From CAVYWD01 sp963772225 (lineage in GTDB: Bacteria > Myxococcota > Myxococcia > Myxococcales > UBA5297), in NCBI GenBank assembly GCA_963772225.1, contig CAVYWD010000002.1:1922001-1986000 (forward strand): a stretch of DNA of 64,000 nt, read 5' to 3'. The number at the start of each line of letters is the position of its first letter. Position 1 is the stretch's first letter. The notes beneath the pieces were generated by a model. It was not told where the DNA came from and did not search any database. It saw only the letters and a program-made list of their open reading frames with translations. Shown here one piece after another: positions 36,716 through 46,560 of the stretch. The translations under genes were made by a program, and so were the position numbers.

Positions 36716-38989
36716 ATGGGCTCCGCCGCTCGATCGGGGTTTGCGACGGCCGAGCTCCTCGTGTATTCGGCGCTGGCCGAGTCCCTGCTCGAAGGGGCGC
36801 TGCTCGTCACCCCCGACGCGCGCATCGCGTTCGCCAACCGGGCCGCTGCGGCGCTCTTGGAGCAACCGGTGCAGGAGCTCGGCTCGAAGTGCCTCGCGCT
36901 GGTCGGCGATCGGCTCATGGCGCGAGACCCGGCCCCCCCCGCCGCTGAGAGCGACTCCTGGGCCACCTCGGCGCGCGCGCTCGCCGACGCAGGTCTGGCG
37001 CTGGCCGAGAAGTCCTTCGTCTCGCCGTCGGGGAAGCCGCGTCGGCTCCGGGTGAGCGCGCTGCCGTTGCGCGGACCCGGCGGGGCTCCGCTCGGCGCGA
37101 TGGTGTTCCTGGCGGACGCGGCCGCGCCCGCATCCGGCGAGGCCCCGGATCCCGGCTGCGGCCGGCTCCTCCAGGCGATCGCCCACTCCACGCCCGACGC
37201 GCTGTTCGTCCGCGACCGGGCGGGGCGCTTCCTGCTCGCGAACGCCGCCGCGCAAGAAGCCGTCGGCGCTGCCGGCGCGGAGGAGCGCGCCGCCGCGGCC
37301 ATGGACGCGCGGGTGATGGACAGCGGCGTGAGCGAGACCGTCGAGGAGGTCGTCCCGTCACCGACGGGGCCGAGGACGTACCTGTCGACCCGCTCGCCGT
37401 TCCGCGACGAGCGGGGCGCCGTCGCCGGGGTCGTCGGCATGTCCCGCGACATCACGGACCGCAAGCGCGTCGAGGGGGAGCTGCGGCGGAGCGAGGAGCT
37501 GCTCCGGCGAATCGTCGACACCCTGAGCGACGGGGTCTGGGTGGTGGATCTCGACGGCCGGGTGACCTTCGCAAACGCGCGCATGGGCGAGCTGTTCGGG
37601 CACCCGAGCGCTGAGATGGTGGGCCACACCTTCCTCGACTTCCTGCCGGAGGAGGCGGCGCCCGCGGCGACGCGGATGTGGCTGGACCTTTCCAAGGGTC
37701 TGGAGGTGCGCGGCGAGTTCGCCTACCGCCGGCCCGACGGCGCGCGCCTGCGCCTCTGGTCGCGGGCATCCCCGGTGCGCGGGCCGAGCGACGCCGTCAC
37801 CGCGTGGATCGCCACCTTCACCGACGTCACCGGCCTCAGGGAGACCGAAGAGCGCTACGTCCAGGCCCAGAAGATGGAGAGCATCGGCCGGCTCGCGGGC
37901 GGGGTGGCGCACGACTTCAACAACCTGCTCACCGTCATCTCCAGCTGCTCGGAGGAGCTGGCCAACTCGCTCGACGCGGGCGAGGCCGCCGAGCGCGAGG
38001 ACGTCGAGGAGATCCGCCTCGCCACCCGGCGGGCCGCCGACCTGACTCGCCAGCTCCTGGCCTTCGCGCGCAAGCAGGTGGTCGACCCGGTCATCCTCGA
38101 CGTGAACGAGGTGGTGCGCGGGGCGCAGAAGCTCTTGGCGCGCGTGCTGGGCGAGGACGTGGAGCTGCGCACTTCGCTGCAGGCGGGGCTGTGGAACGTG
38201 CGCTGCGATCGCGGACAGCTGGAGCAGGTGATCGTCAACCTCGCGGTGAACTCGCGGGACGCGATGCCGCTCGGCGGGATGCTCAGCATCGACAGCGCCA
38301 ACGTCGAGGTGGACGACACCTTCGCGAACGCGCACCCCGAGGCGAGGCCGGGGCCGCACGTCCGGCTGACCATGCGGGACTCCGGCCACGGCATGACCCC
38401 GGAGGTCCAGGCGCACCTCTTCGAGCCGTTCTTCACGACCAAACCCCGCGGCAAGGGCACGGGGCTGGGGCTGGCGACGGTCTACGGCATCGTTCAGCAG
38501 AGCAGCGGTTACATCTTGGTCAAGAGCGCGCCGGACCTGGGCGCGGCCTTCTCCATCTACCTGCCGCGGGCGCTCGAGGCGCCGGCGCCTGCCCAGGCAA
38601 CCGCAAAGGCCGAGCGGGAGGGCGGCGCGGAGACCATCCTGGTCCTCGAGGACGACCCCCAGGTGCGCGAGGTCACGGTTCGCACGCTCACCTCGGGCGG
38701 GTACCGCGTGCTCGCGGCGAGCGACGGCCAGGCCGCCCTCGAGATGGCGGAGCGCGAGCCCGGCCAGCTGGACCTCCTGGTGAGCGACGTCATCCTGCCG
38801 GGGCTCGACGGGCCGGCGGTGGCCAAGAAGCTGCGCGAGCGGCGCAGCTCGCTCAGGGTGCTGTTCGTCTCCGGCTACGCCGACGAGGCCTTGGCGCGGC
38901 GCGAGCTGGATCCGACTCAGCTGTTGCCCAAGCCGTTCACGCCGTCGTCGCTCCTGGAGCGCGTCCGCGCCACGCTCGACAAGCGTTGA
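36716..38989 (+). CDS. Hybrid PAS histidine kinase-response regulator
   Basis: This 757-residue soluble sensor kinase has three PAS-like domains (about 20-130, 140-255, 260-375). The HisKA box is AQKMESIGRLAGGVAHDFNN with H399. An HATPase domain follows (NLAVNSRDAMPLGG, FEPFFTTKPRGKGTGLGLA), then a C-terminal receiver with phospho-acceptor D691 (LLVSDVILPGLDG) and the Lys of LPKPF. No TM helix is seen. No partner regulator lies nearby. The signal is unknown. Confidence 0.92.
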   Translation: MGSAARSGFATAELLVYSALAESLLEGALLVTPDARIAFANRAAAALLEQPVQELGSKCLALVGDRLMARDPAPPAAESDSWATSARALADAGLALAEKSFVSPSGKPRRLRVSALPLRGPGGAPLGAMVFLADAAAPASGEAPDPGCGRLLQAIAHSTPDALFVRDRAGRFLLANAAAQEAVGAAGAEERAAAAMDARVMDSGVSETVEEVVPSPTGPRTYLSTRSPFRDERGAVAGVVGMSRDITDRKRVEGELRRSEELLRRIVDTLSDGVWVVDLDGRVTFANARMGELFGHPSAEMVGHTFLDFLPEEAAPAATRMWLDLSKGLEVRGEFAYRRPDGARLRLWSRASPVRGPSDAVTAWIATFTDVTGLRETEERYVQAQKMESIGRLAGGVAHDFNNLLTVISSCSEELANSLDAGEAAEREDVEEIRLATRRAADLTRQLLAFARKQVVDPVILDVNEVVRGAQKLLARVLGEDVELRTSLQAGLWNVRCDRGQLEQVIVNLAVNSRDAMPLGGMLSIDSANVEVDDTFANAHPEARPGPHVRLTMRDSGHGMTPEVQAHLFEPFFTTKPRGKGTGLGLATVYGIVQQSSGYILVKSAPDLGAAFSIYLPRALEAPAPAQATAKAEREGGAETILVLEDDPQVREVTVRTLTSGGYRVLAASDGQAALEMAEREPGQLDLLVSDVILPGLDGPAVAKKLRERRSSLRVLFVSGYADEALARRELDPTQLLPKPFTPSSLLERVRATLDKR

Positions 38990-39074
38990 CGAGGAGCGCG
39001 AGGCTCCGGGGCGAGCAGGCGCCACCCGTCGCAGGCGGACCCGACGGCCTCTGCGCGATCACGCCCGGCGCGAC

Positions 39075-39668
39075 TCACTGGCACGCGCAGGTGCTCCCCT
39101 GGCAGGCGAAGGCCGCGCACGCGCTCCCGTCCAGCAAATTCTGCGAGTCGCAGTCGGACTGAGCTGCGCACCAGGCCTGCACCGGGTGGGCGAGCATGAA
39201 GAAGGGCCGGGAAAGGCCGGCGTCGCTCGCGGGCTCGGCCGGGTGGTAGAGGCCGGTCTGCGGCGAGTCGGGGATGGCGGCGCGGAGCAGCGCCACCGCA
39301 TACGCCTGCGGCTGACCGCCGCCGTCCACGAACTGGCCCGTGAGCGAGATGCCCGACGCTCGCGTGGGGTCCGGCAGCTCGCGCACCTGCTCGTAGGTCC
39401 CATCGAGCGAAATCGTCCCGCCTTCGCAGGTGCTGTCGGGGCAGCTGGCGATGTACTCGGCGTGGAAGGTGCGGTCGGTCCGCAGGACGAGGAGCTGGAG
39501 CTCGTCCTGTCCGAGAGGGCTTTGGCTCGAGAGCCGGAAGGTCCCGACCAGCGAGGGATCCATGCCGCCCTGGATGACGCCAGCCCCTTTCTCGAACTTC
39601 GCCAGGTTGCCGGCGGCGCCGCACGCCGCGAGCGCCGCGAGCCCGAAAGTCCAGAGGGGCTTGCGCAT
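39075..39668 (-). CDS. Hypothetical lipoprotein
   Basis: This 197-residue secreted lipoprotein has signal MRKPLWTFGLAALAAC with the modified Cys at 16. The mature part has a beta-rich pattern (VGTFRLSS, ISLDGTYEQV) and ends in a Cys-rich stretch (CAAQSDCDSQ, CAAFACQGSTCACQ) resembling the small EGF-like tails of myxobacterial surface proteins. No family was recognised. GGAG lies 9 nt before ATG 39668. Confidence 0.7.
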   Translation of the reverse strand: MRKPLWTFGLAALAACGAAGNLAKFEKGAGVIQGGMDPSLVGTFRLSSQSPLGQDELQLLVLRTDRTFHAEYIASCPDSTCEGGTISLDGTYEQVRELPDPTRASGISLTGQFVDGGGQPQAYAVALLRAAIPDSPQTGLYHPAEPASDAGLSRPFFMLAHPVQAWCAAQSDCDSQNLLDGSACAAFACQGSTCACQ

Positions 39669-39801
39669 CGGCGAGCGCTCCGGGGGAGCGCGATCGCCTC
39701 ACAGCGGGCGCGCCCATCGCCTCTTCACTCGCCCAGCTTGGCGACGCCGCGGGCGCCGAGTCAGGCGCCCTCTCGGGCGCTGGGCCGCGGGCCCCCTGCG
39801 C

Positions 39802-40257
39802 TCAGCGCCGCCGGGCGGCCGTGAACCCGAGGCCTTCTCCCGAGCTGTCGAAAAGGGGTGCGTCCGGCGGCTCGGTCAGGGCGTCAAAGGCCCGGCCGAG
39901 GGCGTCCCGAGCCTCCAGGCCGGCCTCTTCTGCTCCGCTCTTGAAGAGGTGAGCCCCCAGCGCCACGTCGAGCTCCGGATCGCGGCAGCGGATCCATTCG
40001 AGGAGCATGGCGGCGTGCCCCTTCACCTGGTCGCGGCACCGCGCGAGCACGGCCTTGAGCTCACAATCCTCGGAGGCGTCAATCCAGTGGTCGTATCCGT
40101 CGACTGCCTCGAGCTCCTCGATCAGCGACCGAAGGGCCCTGTGCCGGTCCAAAGCGGGCCTGCAGTGAACTTCTCTCGTTTCGCGGCAGGTCTCGGTCGG
40201 CAAGTCGGCCTCCATCAGGAGAATCGGGGCAAATCGAACGGGGCCGAAGGTAGGCAT
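39802..40257 (-). CDS. Encapsulated-ferritin-like protein with altered iron site
   Basis: This 151-residue protein aligns with EncFtn, the two-helix ferritin packaged in encapsulin shells (RHRALRSLIEELEAVDGYDHWIDAS, GHAAMLLEWIRCRDPE). From remembered numbering of Rhodospirillum rubrum EncFtn, the ligands E32 and H65 and Tyr39 are kept (E48, H81, Y55). Ligand E62 is Val (V78), W38 is Gly (G54) and H57 is Arg. A 50-residue C-terminal extension ends GLGFTAARRR, which might act as a cargo-loading tail. No encapsulin gene is in the window. ATG 40257 is used; the weakly supported alternative is 40215. Confidence 0.75.
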   Translation of the reverse strand: MPTFGPVRFAPILLMEADLPTETCRETREVHCRPALDRHRALRSLIEELEAVDGYDHWIDASEDCELKAVLARCRDQVKGHAAMLLEWIRCRDPELDVALGAHLFKSGAEEAGLEARDALGRAFDALTEPPDAPLFDSSGEGLGFTAARRR

Positions 40258-40315
40258 CCGGCCTGTGCTCGGGGAGCCCCGCTCGGGCGCCTGCCCGGTC
40301 GCTCTCGAAGAGCGG

Positions 40316-40615
40316 TCAGGCGCCGCGCTGCTCCTTGGCTCGGCGGATGAGCTCTCGGACGCGCGGGCCCCCGACGACGCCGCCCTTCTGGCCAATGGCC
40401 TCGTAGAACTCGCGGCCTCGCTCGCGCGCCACTGCCTCGCCGCCCTTCTGCCCGATGGCCTCGAAGAACTCGCGGCCCCGCTCGCGGGCGACCGTCTCTC
40501 CGCCGCGCTTGCCGAGCTGGGCGTAGCCCTCGCTCCCGAGCTGCTCCTTGCGAATCTCGCCTCCGCGCCTGCCCGCCTCGCGCACGGATAGCTCGCCCCT
40601 CTGCCTGCTCGCCAT
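40316..40615 (-). CDS. KGG-repeat stress protein
   Basis: This 99-residue hydrophilic protein is built of about four 20-residue KGG/RGG repeats (REAGRRGGE, YAQLGKRGGE, FFEAIGQKGGE, FYEAIGQKGG), as in GsiB- or Em-like general stress proteins. It is predicted to be disordered and protective against desiccation. AGGAGTGG precedes ATG 40615. It lies 58 nt upstream of the ferritin-like gene on the same strand, so the two are probably co-expressed under stress. Confidence 0.88.
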   Translation of the reverse strand: MASRQRGELSVREAGRRGGEIRKEQLGSEGYAQLGKRGGETVARERGREFFEAIGQKGGEAVARERGREFYEAIGQKGGVVGGPRVRELIRRAKEQRGA

Positions 40616-40808
40616 GGTTCCACTCCTGTCGTTATCGAATGTCGCGATGCCCCGATGGGGCAGCAACGCCGCCCGGTCGACGCCCTGACGACCCACCGAT
40701 TCGCGGCGGCCCCGCCCGCCCTCCGGGCGCTTTCGGGGGGCGCGTTGAGAAGTGGACGGTCGCCGTGGGAGCTTGGCTTCGGCTATCTCAACGCGACTTC
40801 GCATCCCT

Positions 40809-42225
40809 GTGAGCCCCCGCTTCTCTTCCACGCCGGTCCTCTGCCCCATCGCGGCTCGCGCAGCCCGGCTCGCCAAGGGCCGCTGCCGCCCCGGGGCGGT
40901 CCGCTGCTCGCTCTGCGCCTCGACCGCCGAGGGGAATCTTCGCGGAGGTCGTCTCTGCCTGCGCCGGAGGCGCGGTGCTGACGGGCTGGGCCCTGTACCT
41001 CAAGGCCGGGCCGCTCGCCGTGGGAGTGCTCGGGGCGCTGCCTCTGCTCGCGCAGCTCGTGCACCTGCCGGGGGCCTGGGTGACCGCGTCGCTGGGCCGG
41101 CGCCGGGTGGCCATCGGCGCGGTGACGGCGGCGCGAGAGGCGTACCTGCCGCTGGTGGCGCTCCCGTTCCTCCCGCTGAGCGACGGGGCGAAGCTGGCGG
41201 TGCTCCTCTCGGTGGCCGCCGCGTCCTCGCTGCTCTCGGCCGTGGCCAACAACGCCTGGTTCTCGTGGATGAGCGACCTGGTGCCGGAGGCCATCCGCGG
41301 CCGGTACTTCGGGCGCCGCACCGCCCTCTGCGCGGTGGGGGGCGCGCTCGCCTCGCTTTCGGCGGGGTCCCTGCTCGACCGGAGCAAGGCCCAGGGCCGG
41401 GCCGGCGCCGCGCTGGCGGCGCTGGCGCTCGTCGCCTGCGCCAGCGGCGCCGTGACCGCGTGGCTCATGGCCCGCCAAGTGGACCCAGCCAAGGGCCGCG
41501 CCGCCCCGCTCAAGCCCGACTGGTCGCGGGCGCTTGCGCCCTTCCGCGATGCGAGGCTGCGGCCGCTGCTCGCCTATCAGATGGCCTGGAACGCGGCGGT
41601 GGGGCTGGCCGCCGCGTTCTTCAACGTGCACATGCTCGACAACCTCAAGATGGGCTTCGCCCTGGTCTCGCTGCAGCTCGCCGGCGTGGCCGCGGTGCGC
41701 GTCCTCTCGGTGCCGCTGTGGGGCCTGGCGTTGGACCGGGTGGGCGCGAGGCCGGTGCTCATCCTCTGCTCGTTCGGCATCGGGCTCGTGCCGCTGGTGT
41801 ACCTGCTCCCCACGCCGCTGGTGCTCTGGCCCCTGGCCATCGACTCGCTCATGTCCGGGGCGCTTTGGGGCGGGCATTCGCTGGCGAGCTTCGCGCTGCC
41901 CATGTCCATGGGACCGCCGCGCGACCGGCCGTTCACCTTCGCGGCGGTGTCGGCGGCGGGGGGCATCGCCTTCGGAGTCTCCTCGGCGCTGGCGGGCGGG
42001 CTCGCCCAGCAGATCCCCCGAGACCTCCTGGTGCTGGGCAGGCCCATGTTCGGCCTTCAGGTCCTGTTCGTGCTCTCCTCTGCCGCGCGGCTGTGCGCGG
42101 CCGCGCTCACCCTGCGCATCTTGGAGAAGGAGGCGCGGCCGGTGGACGCTCTGCTGCAGCTCGGGGCGACCGCGCTCCGCTCCCGCCTGGCGCGGCTGCC
42201 GGGGGCGCTGATGCTGCGGCGGTGA
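40809..42225 (+). CDS. MFS transporter, frameshift near start
   Basis: This membrane transporter of about 470 residues has 11-12 hydrophobic segments and the MFS loop signature around LVPEAIRGRYFGRR. The main frame is open from 40975, but the first helix lies partly upstream. CSLCASTAEG in one frame joins IFAEVVSACAGGAVLTGW in the next if one G of the GGGG at 40931-40934 is removed. The true start is uncertain (GTG 40809 is one option, without a clear ribosome site). Substrate unknown. Confidence 0.75.
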
Positions 42226-42349
42226 GCCGGGCCGGGGACGCTCAAGAGCCGAGCGCCGACCTGCGGCCGCGGCTCCGGGGCTATGATTCCCAGGGCCATT
42301 GCCGCGCGGCGCTTGGCGCGCCTCGTGGCGGCCACCTCCAGGAGGGACG

Positions 42350-42949
42350 ATGTCCGAGCACGAGCAGTTCGTGGAGCGCCTCTTCCAGCATCTCCCGGCC
42401 ACCCCGCCCGCGGCTTTCACCTTCGCGCATTGGCCGCACGCCGGCCGCCCCACCGACGAAGCGCTGGCGCTGATGCCTATTCCCGGCGCAGACCCGGCGC
42501 GCATCCTTGCGGCGGTCATGGACTTGGACCACTACCTGGGCAACGTGGAGCACGTGGCCGAGTGCCGCGCCATCGCCGACCCGCGTTTCCCCGCGCCCGA
42601 CCACGCCCGGTTCTACCAGCGGGTGAACCTGCCCATGCTGGGCGCCGTCCACCACGAGCTCGTCCTGCACAAGCTCGGCGAGCGCCAGGGCTACCAGGTC
42701 GCCGCGTGGGAGGTGCTGCGCGCCGAGACCGACGCGCTCTCGAGCAAGCAGGCCTTCCGCTCCGACTACAACCACGGCGCCTGGGTGGCGGCGCCCGGAG
42801 TGGTCGGCTACGCGCTCGGCTCGGCCCCCAAGCGGGACGACGTCGGCTTCCTGAAGTGGAAGGCCCTCACCACCGGCGCGGACGCCGCGGCCTCGGTCGT
42901 GCTCAAGACCAACATCGAAGGCATAGCGCGCTGGGCCGCCCGGCGGTGA
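42350..42949 (+). CDS. SRPBCC/START-like hypothetical protein
   Basis: This 199-residue soluble protein may have a START/polyketide-cyclase-like ligand-binding fold (ILAAVMDLDHYLGNVEHVAEC, RFYQRVNLPMLGAVHHELVL, VVLKTNIEGIARWAARR at the C-terminal helix). That is a fold-level guess. AGGAGG precedes ATG 42350. It stands alone between the transporter and the DNA methyltransferase. Confidence 0.65.
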   Translation: MSEHEQFVERLFQHLPATPPAAFTFAHWPHAGRPTDEALALMPIPGADPARILAAVMDLDHYLGNVEHVAECRAIADPRFPAPDHARFYQRVNLPMLGAVHHELVLHKLGERQGYQVAAWEVLRAETDALSSKQAFRSDYNHGAWVAAPGVVGYALGSAPKRDDVGFLKWKALTTGADAAASVVLKTNIEGIARWAARR

Positions 42950-43117
42950 GCCGTATCTGAGCCTCGACCCGCCGCCTCGCGCGGCTTCTCGGCGTCGCGC
43001 GGGCGCGCCCGGCCGGCAGGGTAGAATAGGGCTCGATGCTCGAGCCCCACCGAGACCCGCGCCGCCCGTGAAGGTCCCCCGGCCCGACCCAGGCTGTCTC
43101 ACAGCCCTCGCCGCCCG

Positions 43118-45091
43118 TTGGCGGCGCGGCCTCGCGCCGGCCGGTGCCGCGGCGATCGTCGCCGCCCGGCTCGCCGAGGCGCGCGGCCTCTTGCCGCTTC
43201 GGCTGTGCGAAGCCGCCCAGGCCGGCGCGGTGCCGGAGCTTTTGCGGAGATCGGCCGGCGCTGGAGGATGGAGCCTTGCGCGGCCGGCGCCGGCGAGTCG
43301 GCCCGCGACTTCGCCCTCGCGCTCTCGGCCCCCGAGTCGAGCCCTCTCTTCCGCGCCCTGCCCGCCGACGCCGTGGGGCACGTCTACGAGGCCCTGCTGG
43401 ACCGGTCCGCGGCGCGCCGCTCGGGCGCGGTCTACACGCCGGCGCCGCTGGTGCGGTACATCGCCGCGCGAGCCCTGTCGGCTTTGGCCCCTCGCGCGAG
43501 CCTGCCTCTCGTGGTGGACCCGGCGTGCGGCGGCGGCTTCTTCCTGCTGGAGGTGGGGCGCAGGCTCGCCGCGCAGGGGCACCCTTGGCCGCGCGTCCTC
43601 GAGCGTCTCTTCGGCGCCGAGCTCGACCCCAGCGCGGCGGCGCTCGCCCGCGCGAGCCTCGCGCTGGAGGCGGGCGTCGACCCGGCCGACGCGCCGGACA
43701 CCATCGCCTGCGGCGACGCCGTCCTCTCGCCCGCGCCGGGGCTCGAGCGCTTCTCGCCGCTCTCCTGGGAAGAGCGCTTCGCCGGCGCCTTCGCCCAGGG
43801 CGGATTCGACGCCGCGGTCGGCAACCCTCCGTACCTCGGCGTGGACGGCACCTACGGGAGAGGCGACCCGCGGCTCGCCGCGCTCCGGGCCCAGTACCCC
43901 CAGATTCACACCGACAAGACCGACCTGTCGTTCTACTTCCTCGCCCGCGCGCTCCAGCTCTCGCGAAGCGTCGTCTCGTTCCTGGTCAGCCGCGCCTTCC
44001 TCGAGGCCTTCAAGGCGGCGAAGCTGCGCGCGCACCTGGCGGCCATGGGCGCGCCCGCGGAGATCATCGACTTCCGCGACGCCCGGGTCTTCCCGCGCGC
44101 GGGCGTGAGCGCTTGCATCCTCACGCTCGAGCGCGCCGCGGCGAGCCGCCCGCTCATCGCCTATCGGCTGCTCGGCCCTCAGCTGCCCGCGGGCGAGCTC
44201 GGGAGCCAGCTCGAGAACCCCGCGGCGTTCGAGCGCGCCGAGGTCCCAAGGCGAAGCCTGGGGAGCGCGCCGTGGAGCCTCGGCTCGCCCGCCGAGAACG
44301 ACGTGTGCGCCGCGCTCGACGCGCGCGGAGCGCCGCTCGGGACCGTCCTCTTCGTCGGCCAGGGCATGCAGACCGGCCTCAATGCGGCATTCGCCGGCCT
44401 TCGCGCCGAGGACGTCGAGCGGCTCGGGCTCTCAGAAGAGCAGCGCTACCGGCGCGCCACCGGGTCCGACCTCGCGCCGTTCGCCATCCGCGACCGCGGT
44501 GAGCACGTGCTCTACCCCGAGAGCTGCAAGGACTTCGCCGAGCTGCCCGCGACCGCCCGCTGCCACCTCGAGGCCCACCGCGAGAAGCTCGAGCGCCGCG
44601 CCGCCTTCGCCCGCGGCAACTGCGCGTGGTGGCGCTACAGCTGGCCCTTGCACCGCGCGCTCTACCGCGTCCGCCGGCGCATCCTCTGCCCGTACCTCGC
44701 CTCGCGAAACGCCTTCGCGCTCGACGCGGGCGACCGCTTTCTGTCGCTCACCGACACCACCGTGCTCTTCGAAAACGGCCAGCCCGAGGACCTGCGCTAC
44801 CTGCTCGGCTTGCTCAACTCGCCCGCCCTACAGTTTCGCTTCCGGGCGCTCGCCAAGCTCAAGGGCGCGGGGCTCTTCGAATACTTCTGGAACAGCGTCT
44901 CCAAGCTGCCCATCCGGCGCGTCGACTTCGCCGACGCGAAGGACCGCGCCCTGCACGATCGCATGGTCGCGCTGGTCGACAGGACGATGGGAGCGCCGGA
45001 GGACCCGGCGCTCGCCCGCGAGCGCGTAGAGCTCACCTGCGAGCTCTACGCGCTTCCGAGGCGAGCTCGGCAGTTGGTCGATTCGGCCTAG
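43118..45091 (+). CDS. Solitary N6-adenine DNA methyltransferase (Eco57I/TaqI type)
   Basis: The open frame encodes 657 residues. Motif I is LPLVVDPACGGGFFLLEV, motif IV is AVGNPPYLGVDG, and the C-terminal 250 residues resemble the TaqI-type target-recognition domain (YLASRNAF, LLGLLNSPALQFRF, KLPIRRVDF). No nuclease domain or separate restriction gene is seen, so it is either an orphan modification enzyme or a truncated type IIG. The N-terminus is unclear: a better-looking upstream stretch (from GTG 43068, LTALAARWRRGLAPAG) lies in another frame and joins near 43240, implying a one-base loss. Confidence 0.75.
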   Translation: MAARPRAGRCRGDRRRPARRGARPLAASAVRSRPGRRGAGAFAEIGRRWRMEPCAAGAGESARDFALALSAPESSPLFRALPADAVGHVYEALLDRSAARRSGAVYTPAPLVRYIAARALSALAPRASLPLVVDPACGGGFFLLEVGRRLAAQGHPWPRVLERLFGAELDPSAAALARASLALEAGVDPADAPDTIACGDAVLSPAPGLERFSPLSWEERFAGAFAQGGFDAAVGNPPYLGVDGTYGRGDPRLAALRAQYPQIHTDKTDLSFYFLARALQLSRSVVSFLVSRAFLEAFKAAKLRAHLAAMGAPAEIIDFRDARVFPRAGVSACILTLERAAASRPLIAYRLLGPQLPAGELGSQLENPAAFERAEVPRRSLGSAPWSLGSPAENDVCAALDARGAPLGTVLFVGQGMQTGLNAAFAGLRAEDVERLGLSEEQRYRRATGSDLAPFAIRDRGEHVLYPESCKDFAELPATARCHLEAHREKLERRAAFARGNCAWWRYSWPLHRALYRVRRRILCPYLASRNAFALDAGDRFLSLTDTTVLFENGQPEDLRYLLGLLNSPALQFRFRALAKLKGAGLFEYFWNSVSKLPIRRVDFADAKDRALHDRMVALVDRTMGAPEDPALARERVELTCELYALPRRARQLVDSA

Positions 45092-45225
45092 GACCGGCCG
45101 CCGAAAGCTCGACCTGGGATCTTCGCGCCGCCCACGGCTACGTCGCCGACCACGCCCACGTCGAGCGCCCACGCCAGCGTGCATGCCCCAATCCCGAAGA
45201 GCGCGGGGAGACTCGCCGCTTTGGC

Positions 45226-45924
45226 TCAGCGCGATCGGGCGCTGCGGGGCTCCGAGACCATGAGCTCGAGCTGGCGGGGCTTCAGCTCGGCAGGCGCCTC
45301 GCCCAGGGCCATCTCGCTCGAGTGGTAGGGCCGGAGCAGCTCCAGCGGCGGGGGCGACCCGCCGCGCGACGGCTGCAGCCAGCGCTCTTCGTCCTCGGGG
45401 CGCAGGATGACCGGCATGCGGTCGTGGATGGGCGCCATCAGCTCGTTCGGCGAGCAGGTGATGAGGGTGCAGGTGCTCAGCTCCGGCCCGCTTGCGGCCG
45501 GGTCGCGCCAGGAGTCCCACAGGCCGGCGAACGCGAAGAGCTCGCCGCTCTTTAGGCCGATCTTCAAAGGCCGCCGGTGGCCCTTGGGCCCCACCCACTC
45601 GTAGAAGCCGTCGGCCGGGATGAGGCAGCGCTGGGCACCCAGGAGCCTGCGGAACAGGGGGCTCTTGGCCAGGGTCTCGGCCTTGGCGTTGATGGGGTGC
45701 GGTCCGTCCTTCAAGTCCTTCGCCCACGCCGGGACGAGGCCCCAGCGCAAGAGGCGGAGGACCCGGCCCTGCCCCGGCTCGCTCGCATCGGCGTGCACCG
45801 AGGCCACCGCGGCTGTGGGCGAAATGTTGGCGCGCGGCACGAGCCCCTCGGCGAAGAGCTCGCGGATGCGGAAGCGCTCTCGGAGCGCCTCCACCTCCCG
45901 CGTTTGCATGAACCGTCCGCACAT
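45226..45924 (-). CDS. SRAP/HMCES-family abasic-site protein (YedK)
   Basis: This 232-residue protein begins MCGRF; Cys2 is the residue that forms the thiazolidine cross-link to abasic sites in single-stranded DNA. Conserved INAKAET, PADGFYEWVG (Glu) and MAPIHDRMPVIL (His) are all present. It protects replication forks from abasic sites. The start is set by the need for Cys2; the ribosome site is weak. It is divergent from the lipoprotein at 46090. Confidence 0.93.
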   Translation of the reverse strand: MCGRFMQTREVEALRERFRIRELFAEGLVPRANISPTAAVASVHADASEPGQGRVLRLLRWGLVPAWAKDLKDGPHPINAKAETLAKSPLFRRLLGAQRCLIPADGFYEWVGPKGHRRPLKIGLKSGELFAFAGLWDSWRDPAASGPELSTCTLITCSPNELMAPIHDRMPVILRPEDEERWLQPSRGGSPPPLELLRPYHSSEMALGEAPAELKPRQLELMVSEPRSARSR

Positions 45925-46089
45925 GGCTTGACCGAGCTGCCGTTCGCACCCGCGCCGGTGAACATAGCGCCCGCCGGAGCGGCCGCGCTGAGAGTTGCGC
46001 CGGGCGCCGACATAAGGGCTCGGAATAGTTTGACATCCGCTCGGTTGCTTGGGCATACGTTCGCCTCGAGACGATGGAGAGGAGCCGCG

Positions 46090-46560
46090 ATGCGCAATGC
46101 GTTTCCCCTGCTGCTGGCCCTGATTGCCCCGCTCGCCTGTGCGCCCAAGCTGATTCCGGGCACCGAAATCCGCGACACCGACGAGAACCGGCAGGTCCTG
46201 GACGTGCTCAGCGCCTACCGCACCGCGCTCGAGAATCGGAACGCCGACGGGGTCATGAAGCTCGTGAGCCCCACCTTCTTCGACGACGGCGGGACGCCCG
46301 ACGGCAGCGACGACTTCGACTACAAGGGCCTGAAGACCAGGCTCGCCAATTGGGTCGAGAAGACGCAGGCGGTGCGCGCGAACCTGCAGGTCAAGCGCAT
46401 CGACATCAAGGGCGGCTTCGCGACGGTGCGGTACTTCTTCGACGTCAATTTCCAAGTCCGCGGCCCGGACGGCGCTCCGGTCTGGAAGCACGAGTCCGAC
46501 GCGAAGGAGATGAAGCTGCGCATCGAGAACGGCCGCTGGATGATCACCCGCGGGCTGTAG
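46090..46560 (+). CDS. NTF2-like lipoprotein
   Basis: This 156-residue protein has a lipoprotein signal ending LAPLAC. A SnoaL/DUF4440-like NTF2 fold follows (VLDVLSAYRTALENRNADGVMKLV, RIDIKGGFATVRYFFDVNFQV, LRIENGRWMITRGL). GGAGAGGAG precedes ATG 46090. Likely periplasmic; ligand unknown. Confidence 0.8.
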   Translation: MRNAFPLLLALIAPLACAPKLIPGTEIRDTDENRQVLDVLSAYRTALENRNADGVMKLVSPTFFDDGGTPDGSDDFDYKGLKTRLANWVEKTQAVRANLQVKRIDIKGGFATVRYFFDVNFQVRGPDGAPVWKHESDAKEMKLRIENGRWMITRGL

